A stretch of 6,440 bases of DNA from an uncultured Alphaproteobacteria bacterium (GTDB taxonomy: Bacteria; Pseudomonadota; Alphaproteobacteria; RF32; CAG-239). Location: NCBI GenBank assembly GCA_944391365.1, contig CALXTH010000143.1, forward strand, positions 1 through 6,440, read 5' to 3'. Shown here in pieces: positions 1 to 4,530 of the stretch; position 1 is the first letter of the stretch, and each line of letters begins with the position of its first letter. Position numbers and translations under genes: made by a program. Under the pieces are notes generated by a model. That model ran no database searches and was not told the origin of the DNA. It saw only the letters and a list, made by a program, of their open reading frames with translations.

Positions 1-51
1 TCTCTCTTCTTGCATTTTGGTTGACACACGTGTCAGTATGACGGCTTTCAT
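1..51 (-). CDS. Serine recombinase (resolvase/invertase family), N-terminal fragment
   Basis: Only the first 17 codons are inside the window; the gene continues past the left edge. The translation MKAVILTRVSTKMQEER has the signature start of the serine recombinase catalytic domain: a hydrophobic beta strand, then R-V-S with the presumed nucleophilic serine at residue 10, then a short charged run containing Gln. Members cut and rejoin DNA at specific sites through a phosphoserine link, and either integrate or excise mobile elements or invert or resolve segments. I cannot tell large from small recombinase because the rest is missing. The start codon lies inside a longer open frame on the same strand (1-187), shifted by one base, so translation may be coupled. 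This gene marks the window as part of, or next to, a mobile element. Confidence 0.72.
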   Translation of the reverse strand, partial: MKAVILTRVSTKMQEER

Positions 52-187
52 TTTCTTTAATGTCCTGTTTGATTGATAACATACACGTTGCAAATCCTGT
101 CAGGTTGCGAACACCTTGTTTCAGTTCTTCCTCGGTTTTAGGGACAGACGCAATGTTTCTCAATGCTTCGGTTAAACTTATTGTCAT
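1..187 (-). CDS. Small unrecognised ORF upstream of and overlapping the serine recombinase
   Basis: An open frame of at least 62 codons starts at ATG 187-185 and stays open to the left edge. It begins MTISLTEALRNIASV and contains a likely amphipathic helix rich in Glu and Lys around residues 18-48. I do not recognise a family. The leader has a weak purine-rich ribosome site (AGAGAAAG) 5 bases before the ATG. A poor promoter candidate sits on the minus strand: TTGCAA at 242-247 and TATATT at 217-222, with a long 19-bp spacer. The recombinase start at 51 falls inside this frame, so the proteins overlap by at least 17 codons in different frames. Small helical ORFs often precede recombinases in mobile elements and may control them; that role is inference. 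The overlapped end could be non-coding extension if a base has been lost. Confidence 0.42.
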   Translation of the reverse strand, partial: MTISLTEALRNIASVPKTEEELKQGVRNLTGFATCMLSIKQDIKENESRHTDTCVNQNARRE

Positions 188-248
188 TTTATCTTTCTCT
201 TAATCGAACTCAATCTAATATATTGTTTTGTCCTGGTTTTATTGCAAA

Positions 249-271
249 GGGGCTTATTTTTGATAAGCCCC
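249..271 (-). terminator. Hairpin, probable terminator of the decayed minus-strand gene
   Basis: A perfect 8-bp stem (GGGGCTTA at 249-256, TAAGCCCC at 264-271) closes a 7-base loop. It lies 12 bases beyond the stop codon (284-286) of the decayed minus-strand gene. Read leftward, the stem is followed only by TTTGC, so the U-tract is short. Read rightward, a TTTT run comes 5 bases later. It may work in either direction, but its position fits termination of the minus-strand gene before the recombinase cluster. Confidence 0.5.
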
Positions 272-283
272 GGACACTTTTAA

Positions 284-891
284 TTAAACCCGTTCAGAAA
301 TATATTGATTCTGTTCGTTTTGGCGGGAAGCTTCAGATTGTATATACATTTCATGAAGCATCGGCTCAGCGGCGGCAAGGGTTCTCTGCTTTGCTTCCTC
401 TACTTTTCGGGCATATTCTTCTTGTTTTTCCCTGGCTTTTTGCTCGCGTTCGGCTTTTTTCTTATTCTTCCGGCGCTCGTTGGCTTCTTTTTTGCGCACC
501 GCAGCATTATCAATCTCTTTGGCCAGAAAGTCGGTAATATCCTCATTAAATTCGCCGGCCTCAACACTGTTGTAAAAATCAAACAAGAAACTTATTTTCT
601 GCTGAGTATCCAGCAAATCCAGAGAATAGCGGACAATGCGTTTGCCGCCCAGACGAAGCGTAAAGATTGAATTCTTTCCGTATCAATAATCAGCTTGTTC
701 ATGCGGTTTTGTAAATTCCAGCTTTCTTCTTTGATGTTTCTGATATTATCGGTCAAAAGTTTCAAAATCCGTTCCTTGGCTGTTTCCTAGGTCAGCTTGC
801 CTTCGTCTTTTGAGGTTTCAATCTTAAAAGCGTTATATTTTTCCAAAAAGTTTTGCAGGATTTTGCTTAAAACCGGATAATTTGGTTTTAA
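284..891 (-). pseudogene. Decayed gene for a charged, helix-rich protein (amber codon and frameshift)
   Basis: Three consecutive pieces of one protein can be read on the minus strand. The upstream piece, from about 891 to 790, includes KILQNFLEKYNAFKIETS and ends at an in-frame TAG (789-787). The same frame resumes as ETAKERILKLLTDNIRNIK and continues to about 680. Near 665-682 the coding frame shifts by one base into the frame ending at TAA 286-284. That last part has a folded-looking segment followed by a Lys/Arg/Glu/Ala-rich likely coiled coil, and ends ISERV. A frame upstream of 891 (about 892-921, reading HADSAILLLIK) may be the continuation after another frameshift. The TAG could come from a single CAG-to-TAG change, since Gln would fit the context. 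I do not recognise the family. No intact ATG-led frame covers it, so it is most likely dead. Reading only 284-616 as a 110-aa gene would need a TTG start with no visible ribosome site. Confidence 0.6.
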
Positions 892-969
892 TCAGCAAAA
901 GAATCGCAGAATCAGCATGATTTTATTAAATGAAATTAAGCCTATAAATTTTGCTTATTATCAAAAAAT

Positions 970-1000
970 TTGTGTAATCTTAACTTATTCACTATATAAT
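970..1000 (+). promoter_or_regulatory. Candidate sigma70-type promoter of the Fic gene
   Basis: A perfect TATAAT lies at 995-1000, 26 bases before the Fic ATG. The best -35 candidate is TTGTGT at 970-975, with a long 19-bp spacer. The whole stretch from 920 to 1026 is very A+T-rich, so chance matches are common. It is the only upstream interval available to this gene, which follows a decayed gene on the opposite strand. Confidence 0.4.
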
Positions 1001-1026
1001 ATATATTGGTAGATTAGGATAGTCAT

Positions 1027-2148
1027 ATGGAAAAAGACCCTTTTATTGAATACAGCAAAGAGACCGAACCGAGCAAACGCGAAAAATGTTATGCTTGGAA
1101 AACTGCTATTGGTTTGCAAGATGTTGACGGTTTAAAAACTTCCGATTATTTGATTGAAACGGCTAAAAGGAATATTGAAGGCGATATTACTATTGATGAA
1201 GTTCAGGGTTTGCTGGATACTTATTATGAAGAAAATGGCAAAAGAACCGATAAAGACAGAACACAAGAAGCCGATAATGTTTCGGCAAGAATTACCAAGC
1301 TCTTATCGGAAAAAGCCTTTAGCTTTACTTCTACCGAATATATTTCCATACATAAAAAACTATTTACCGGCATATATGACCATGCGGGTTTAATCCGTGA
1401 CTATAATATTACCAAAAAAGAATGGGTTTTAGATGGCCAAACCGTTATTTATGGGACGGCTTCTGAAATAAAAGATACTATAAACTATGATATTTCCGAA
1501 GAAAAGAAGTTTACTTATCAAGGTTTGTCCTCTCAAGATATTATTACTCATTTGGCTAAATTTGTTTCTGGCCTTTGGCAGATACATCCATTCAGAGAAG
1601 GAAACACCAGAACGACTGCCGTATTTTTTATCAAATACCTCAGAACATTAGGTTATGACGTTACAAACGATATTTTTGCCGAAAATGCGTGGTATTTTAG
1701 AAATGCTTTAGTTCGCGCCAATTATAACGATCTTAAAAATGATATTCATGCCACAACTGAGTATTTAGAGCTGTTTTTAAGAAACTTGCTCTTGGGTGAA
1801 AATAACACCTTATCAAATCGTTCAATGCATATAAGCCATAAGCTGGATAAAAAAGTAGACATTCAGACATCAGAAGTAGACATTTACGCTAAAAAAGTAG
1901 ACATTGAATGTATCTGTAAAGATAAAATCCCCCATATTACTCCGAAGTCGATTCAGCACATCATTAAAATGTATGATAAATATACAACGGTTGGGTATTT
2001 TGGACGTTCGGATATTGCCGAACTCTTAAACTTAAGTCCCGCTATGACATCAAGATTACTTAAAACCCTGTTAGATAATCATATCATTGAGCCGGTTAAA
2101 GGTTTTGGCAAAGGAAAATATCGGTTTTCAGCCGAGCATGACGATTAA
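1027..2148 (+). CDS. Fic-family protein (probable AMP-transferase) with VbhA-like N-terminus and C-terminal winged helix
   Basis: This 373-aa protein is intact. ATG 1027 has AGGA 7 bases upstream. Residues about 20-67 (WKTAIGLQ, then ETAKRNIEG) resemble the VbhA-type antitoxin segment that some Fic proteins carry fused at the N-terminus. Glu51-Gly52 is the likely inhibitory pair, but Lys47 sits where the family motif (S/T)xxxE(G/N) has Ser or Thr. The Fic core spans about 95-215. A flap-like segment lies near 126-142 and the active-site loop is H187-PFREGNTR. Against the canonical HxFx(D/E)GNGRxxR, Thr194 replaces Gly and Ala198 replaces the last Arg. VDI recurs at residues 277, 284 and 291, an exact 7-residue period. 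Residues about 315-368 form a winged helix (FGRSDIAELLNLSPAMTSRL, then a GKGKYRF wing). Fic proteins usually transfer AMP to a hydroxyl side chain of a target protein in the cytoplasm; the target is unknown. No antitoxin gene adjoins it, which fits internal inhibition. Confidence 0.9.
   Translation: MEKDPFIEYSKETEPSKREKCYAWKTAIGLQDVDGLKTSDYLIETAKRNIEGDITIDEVQGLLDTYYEENGKRTDKDRTQEADNVSARITKLLSEKAFSFTSTEYISIHKKLFTGIYDHAGLIRDYNITKKEWVLDGQTVIYGTASEIKDTINYDISEEKKFTYQGLSSQDIITHLAKFVSGLWQIHPFREGNTRTTAVFFIKYLRTLGYDVTNDIFAENAWYFRNALVRANYNDLKNDIHATTEYLELFLRNLLLGENNTLSNRSMHISHKLDKKVDIQTSEVDIYAKKVDIECICKDKIPHITPKSIQHIIKMYDKYTTVGYFGRSDIAELLNLSPAMTSRLLKTLLDNHIIEPVKGFGKGKYRFSAEHDD
1849..1911 (+). repeat. 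Three tandem 21-bp repeats inside the Fic gene
   Basis: The core GTAGACATT occurs at 1855-1863, 1876-1884 and 1897-1905, exactly 21 bp apart. Each copy encodes a heptad with the pattern (K/S)-(K/E)-V-D-I-x-x. The repeats connect the Fic catalytic region to the winged helix. The unit is a whole number of codons, so gain or loss of a copy would change linker length without breaking the frame. Confidence 0.75.
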
Positions 2149-2166
2149 TTGGCGTGATTTTATTAA

Positions 2167-2409
2167 CTTGATTTCGGCGATGTGGTTGCAGCCGGTGCTT
2201 TATTCAGCGCGACCGGCTCACCGTATATCAGCGTTTTGTATTTTATCGGCTGCCGTTTCGGCGTTAATGATGGAATTGACATTCCGCCGGCAGGTGTTGG
2301 ATTTTATGACTGCATGTTTGAAGAAGCTTACAATGTGCGCTTGCGAAATGAAACACCGGACGCACCGATAGAATTTGACAATAGCTCCTTTGTTTTTCTC
2401 TTAAAATAG
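2167..2409 (+). pseudogene. Unrecognised coding-like remnant downstream of Fic
   Basis: A frame is open from just after a TAA at 2164-2166 to TAG 2407-2409. It includes a hydrophobic stretch (SPYISVLYFIGC) and a polar C-terminal end finishing in SFVFLLK. The base composition looks more coding-like (G+C richer) than the intergenic DNA around it. The only usable start inside it is GTG 2182, with no ribosome site, and the frame begins right after the Fic stop. I recognise no family. It may be the 3' end of a gene whose front was lost, or a chance open frame. Confidence 0.22.
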
Positions 2410-2450
2410 AAAGAAAATAAATCAGTTGAGAGGAGTTTGACGGCTTCAAT

Positions 2451-2477
2451 AAAAAAGGAATGCGATTTAGGCATTCC
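2451..2477 (-). terminator. Terminator-shaped hairpin oriented leftward
   Basis: A perfect 7-bp stem (GGAATGC at 2457-2463, GCATTCC at 2471-2477) closes a 7-base loop. On the minus strand it is followed at once by TTTTTT (complement of 2451-2456), the form of an intrinsic terminator for leftward transcription. On the plus strand no T-run follows. There is no minus-strand protein gene directly to its right: the nearest ends at 3164, beyond the antisense side of the ankyrin gene. It may stop read-through from that cluster or end a small RNA. Confidence 0.5.
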
Positions 2478-2519
2478 CTATAAAGACAAATTAATATGAT
2501 GAGATTTATAGCTGTTTGC

Positions 2520-2595
2520 TACATAGATATTTATCTCGCGACTTTCGTTTTTTCCGAATAAAAAAACACCGCTTTGCCGGATAAATATCTTTGTA
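2520..2595. repeat. Near-perfect 16-bp inverted repeat upstream of the first ankyrin gene
   Basis: The arms are TACATAGATATTTATC (2520-2535) and GATAAATATCTTTGTA (2580-2595). They pair at 15 of 16 positions with one T-T mismatch, around a 44-base interior. Inside, GTTTTTT (2547-2553) can pair with AAAAAAC (2561-2567), and GCG (2538-2540) with CGC (2570-2572), so the 76 bases could fold into one long hairpin. It ends 23 bases before the ankyrin ATG and 10 bases before its ribosome site. There is no T-run, so it is not a simple terminator. It could be a structured leader, a binding site for a dimeric protein, or the terminal repeats of a tiny mobile element. Confidence 0.6.
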
Positions 2596-2618
2596 ACAAA
2601 AAGACAAAGGAGATTTTT

Positions 2619-3161
2619 ATGTTGATTTATAACTCAGAGAACGAATGCTACTCCAGATTTATTCCTATTGACCAAGCAGCTGAAATGCAAGAGAAAATAA
2701 AGAAATTGGAAGAGAGATTGCAAAATATGCCGGTTAACCCGATTGATCAGGCGGAATGTACCGAAGAACTTGATATTGATGACGTTAATTCATTAAAGAA
2801 ATTGCTCAAAACGGAAAATTTTAATATCAATATGCCGATAAACCGCCGTCGTGCCAGTTTATTCCTGCTTGCCTGTTATTTTTGCTCTGATAAAGAGCTT
2901 TTGGAATTTCTTATAGAACAAGTCAGCGAAATCAACAGAACGGATATTTTCGGCTTTAATGCCATTATGTCTGTGATTTTGAACGAAAACATGGACGATG
3001 AAACAAAATTAGCCGTATTGCAAATGCTGATTGATAAGGGCTGTGATGTCAATTGGATTAATTGCCAGAACAAAACCGCATTAATGCTGGCCTTGGAGCG
3101 TATAGAGCCTGATATTGCCAATCTTTTACTTGATAATGGTGCTGTTTTATATAAGAACTGA
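2619..3161 (+). CDS. Small ankyrin-repeat protein with N-terminal coiled coil
   Basis: The 180-aa protein starts at ATG 2619, supported by an AAAGGAGA ribosome site at 2606-2613. A TTG 15 codons upstream lies beside the inverted-repeat arm and has no such site. Residues about 18-36 form a short charged coiled coil (MQEKIKKLEERL). Four ankyrin units follow at roughly 50-79, 80-113, 114-152 and 153-180. The last two are clearest, with the helix-turn pattern ending in DKGCDVNW and DNGAVL. There is no signal peptide or membrane segment, so it is probably cytoplasmic unless exported without a classical signal. Ankyrin repeats bind proteins; in host-associated bacteria some are effectors, others act in phage or toxin modules. 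No partner is evident. It is convergent with the gene ending at 3164, with 2 bases between the stop codons and no terminator between them. Confidence 0.82.
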   Translation: MLIYNSENECYSRFIPIDQAAEMQEKIKKLEERLQNMPVNPIDQAECTEELDIDDVNSLKKLLKTENFNINMPINRRRASLFLLACYFCSDKELLEFLIEQVSEINRTDIFGFNAIMSVILNENMDDETKLAVLQMLIDKGCDVNWINCQNKTALMLALERIEPDIANLLLDNGAVLYKN

Positions 3162-3163
3162 TT

Positions 3164-3463
3164 TTATTTCAAACACTCTTCAATATAGGCTATGGCATTG
3201 AGCAAACTTTGGGTTGCGAGGGTTAGTTTTCCATATTTTTTGTTTTGATGAAGATTATTAAGCCAGTACTGATAAATCTTCATCATTAAACTTTTACAAT
3301 CACCGGCAAAAACCTGTAAATCGCTACGAATAACAGTATCATCATCTTCCTGTAAAATCTGGTAACCGGTGATTTTGTTATGGTTCTGTGCCAGAAAGTT
3401 ATTCAATTCCGCCTCATCGGCAAAGTTTTTATATCCCCTGCGACTGGTTATCGTTTTAATCAA
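3164..3463 (-). CDS. Unrecognised 99-aa protein with a non-ATG start
   Basis: The frame is open from TAA 3166-3164 back to a TAA just before 3480 and contains no suitable ATG at its 5' end. TTG 3463-3461 is used here and gives a 99-aa product, MIKTITSRRGYKNF to IEECLK. GAAGG lies only 2 bases before this TTG. Alternatives are an in-frame CTG at 3472-3470, which has AAGGA at the ideal distance of 6 bases, and ATT at 3460-3458, which is 5 bases after GAAGG. Middle residues are rich in Asp/Gln/Asn; the C-terminal half looks helical (YQYWLNNLH, then LATQSLLNAIAYIEECL). There is no signal peptide or membrane segment. I recognise no family. It is probably the last gene of the leftward cluster from 4271, after a 75-base gap. 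A lost start, making this a pseudogene, is possible. Confidence 0.6.
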   Translation of the reverse strand: MIKTITSRRGYKNFADEAELNNFLAQNHNKITGYQILQEDDDTVIRSDLQVFAGDCKSLMMKIYQYWLNNLHQNKKYGKLTLATQSLLNAIAYIEECLK

Positions 3464-3501
3464 TACCTTCAGAACAAATCCTTATGCTTTATAAGGGTAT
3501 T
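3462..3501 (-). promoter_or_regulatory. Nested hairpin covering the ribosome sites of the 99-aa gene
   Basis: In the minus-strand RNA, AATACC (complement of 3496-3501) can pair with GGTATT (complement of 3462-3467). Inside it, CTTAT (3491-3495) pairs with ATAAG (3481-3485) around a 5-base loop. The inner stem holds part of the AAGGA ribosome site. The outer stem holds part of GAAGG and the first two bases of the TTG start. The arrangement would hide initiation signals and suggests translational control; this is a reading of base pairing only. Confidence 0.35.
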
Positions 3502-3538
3502 TATTAAAATAAAAAAATATTTTAATTTGAAAATAAAA

Positions 3539-3940
3539 TTAGCTTAGATTGACCTTTGTTTTTTGGGCTTTGATATAAGCGACGATTAAAGAAATTATAG
3601 CGGAAAGAAGTGCTAAAACAGCCAGACCAAACAGCAAATATCCCAACACGCCATCAGCATAACCAAAAATCAGATAACTTCCCATCATCGCGAAACCAAT
3701 AATAATCATAAAATACGGTATCCAGCCGATTGCCGCCAAATAATACGTCGTCTTTGGATATTTGTTCATAACAAAAGAAATGAATTTCGGTGTTTTATTA
3801 ACGAGAAGCATTATTGCACAAACGATGAACAATAAAAATACAACATCGGAAATAAGCTCAAATCCCAATAAAGAAAAAGGAGTATCTAAAACACCATATA
3901 TACCGCCCAATACAAGAGCTTCTTTTGACCATAATTTCAT
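3539..3940 (-). CDS. Small polytopic membrane protein of unknown function
   Basis: This 133-aa protein starts at ATG 3940-3938, with AGGAG 8 bases upstream. It is dominated by hydrophobic stretches: a weaker one at about 8-27, then clear membrane segments at 29-47, 66-91 and 97-123. Short polar loops contain NKTPKF and NKYPKT, and the C-terminus is basic (KAQKTK). By the positive-inside rule the basic loop near 49-63 and the C-terminus are probably cytoplasmic; this topology is inference. There is no catalytic motif and I recognise no family. It follows the 92-aa gene by 52 bases on the same strand and precedes the 99-aa gene by 75 bases, so the three are probably co-transcribed. Small multi-pass proteins next to small basic proteins occur as immunity, holin-like or stress proteins, but nothing here selects one of these. 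Confidence 0.75.
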   Translation of the reverse strand: MKLWSKEALVLGGIYGVLDTPFSLLGFELISDVVFLLFIVCAIMLLVNKTPKFISFVMNKYPKTTYYLAAIGWIPYFMIIIGFAMMGSYLIFGYADGVLGYLLFGLAVLALLSAIISLIVAYIKAQKTKVNLS

Positions 3941-3992
3941 TGTTTGTACTCCTATTTTCTTTTGAATTTAGTTTAAAATAATATTTAATTCT

Positions 3993-4271
3993 TTATTTTT
4001 TCTTACGATTACCACAGCTTTCTCTATAGGCATTAATCCCGTGTGCTGTATGAGCTCCTAATGAAGATCCTAAATTTATATATTTAATTCCTTTTCCTAT
4101 AACCGGTAATTTGGTTAGCATTTTATCAGCTATAGACGAACCTGTAGAAATAGGCTTTTCCACAGCTGCATCCTTTCTGATTTTTATGAAGTTTTTAGCT
4201 ACTCCTTTTGCCGAACAATCATTATTATAGCGAGATGTGCTCTGTTGTGAAGCAGATGTTTTTCTAGGCAT
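3993..4271 (-). CDS. Small basic protein of unknown function
   Basis: The 92-aa protein starts at ATG 4271-4269, preceded by AAAGGAAA at good spacing. An in-frame ATG 16 codons upstream (4319-4317) lies inside a palindrome and has no ribosome site, so I reject it. The N-terminal third is Ser/Thr/Gln/Asn-rich and basic (PRKTSASQQSTSRYNN). Residues about 50-82 are Gly-rich and moderately hydrophobic (KLPVIGKGIKYINLGSSLG), and the protein ends in a basic tail with a Cys (ESCGNRKKK). There is no cleavable signal peptide. I recognise no family. The Gly/Ala-rich stretch between basic ends could associate with membranes or nucleic acid. It is the first gene of the leftward three-gene cluster and lies directly behind the palindromic operator-like site at 4305-4318. 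Confidence 0.65.
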   Translation of the reverse strand: MPRKTSASQQSTSRYNNDCSAKGVAKNFIKIRKDAAVEKPISTGSSIADKMLTKLPVIGKGIKYINLGSSLGAHTAHGINAYRESCGNRKKK

Positions 4272-4304
4272 TTTAATTTCCTTTCCAGTAAAAATTAACT
4301 TAAG

Positions 4305-4318
4305 TGATAGCGCTATCA
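4305..4318. promoter_or_regulatory. Palindromic operator-like site of LacI-family type
   Basis: TGATAGCGCTATCA is a perfect 14-bp palindrome with a central CG. It fits the pattern TGWNANCGNTNWCA bound by many LacI/GalR-family repressors (CcpA cre sites are the best known). It lies 5 bases downstream of the predicted -10 of the leftward cluster and overlaps the expected transcription start, the usual place for repression. A perfect 14-bp palindrome is expected about 0.4 times by chance in a window this long, so the case rests on the pattern and the position. No LacI-family gene is visible in the window. Confidence 0.45.
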
Positions 4319-4323
4319 TTACT

Positions 4324-4353
4324 TATATAGGTAATACAATATATTAAAATCAA
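4324..4353 (-). promoter_or_regulatory. Candidate promoter of the leftward three-gene cluster
   Basis: On the minus strand a -35-like TTGATT (complement of 4348-4353) and a -10-like TATATA (complement of 4324-4329) are separated by 18 bp. The predicted transcription start falls near 4317, within the palindrome at 4305-4318. The surroundings are extremely A+T-rich, which weakens the case. Confidence 0.38.
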
Positions 4354-4470
4354 TAGTTGTTTTAGTGTAAAATATATTTTTTTAATTGTATTTTATTTAA
4401 TTTAAAATAAATGATGATGAATCAAAGCATTAATATGAAAAAATGTTAAAAAAGTGCTTGACTTGAGAAT

Positions 4471-4495
4471 CCCGGCATGGTAACCCGGGTGCCAT
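4471..4495. repeat. G+C-rich imperfect palindrome before the second ankyrin gene
   Basis: The core ACCCGGGT (4483-4490) is perfectly palindromic and flanked by ATGG (4477-4480) and CCAT (4492-4495), with bulges TA and G. An alternative stem pairs CCCGG (4471-4475) with CCGGG (4485-4489). It is a small G+C-rich island at the edge of about 150 bases of extremely A+T-rich DNA, 36 bases before the ankyrin start. It could be a protein-binding site or an insertion scar. No T-run follows, so it is not an evident terminator. Confidence 0.3.
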
Positions 4496-4530
4496 CTTTA
4501 AAATCTTGGTTGATTTTGATGGAGATTCAA

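Noticed and set aside
163..670. Plus-strand open frames of 121-124 codons opposite the decayed gene
   Set aside because: Their translations are rich in Phe and Leu in the manner of antisense of a Lys/Glu-rich gene. They lack ribosome sites, and the minus-strand reading has coherent protein character.
2264..2449. Sixty-one-codon minus-strand frame ending near the leftward hairpin
   Set aside because: No ribosome site and no recognisable protein character; it lies opposite an equally weak plus-strand frame.
2574..2618. TTG start 15 codons upstream in the first ankyrin gene
   Set aside because: The extension runs through an inverted-repeat arm and the ribosome site AAAGGAGA itself; that site clearly serves ATG 2619.
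4272..4319. Sixteen-codon N-terminal extension of the 92-aa gene from ATG 4319
   Set aside because: The upstream ATG is inside the palindrome, close to the predicted transcription start, with no ribosome site. ATG 4271 has a clear AAAGGAAA.
4458..4463. TTGACT as a -35 box for the second ankyrin gene
   Set aside because: The -10 position 17 bp downstream reads TAACCC within the G+C-rich palindrome, so no promoter can be completed.
4477..4530. Eighteen-codon extension of the second ankyrin protein from ATG 4477
   Set aside because: There is no ribosome site and the start falls inside a G+C-rich palindrome. ATG 4531 has GGAG at good spacing.
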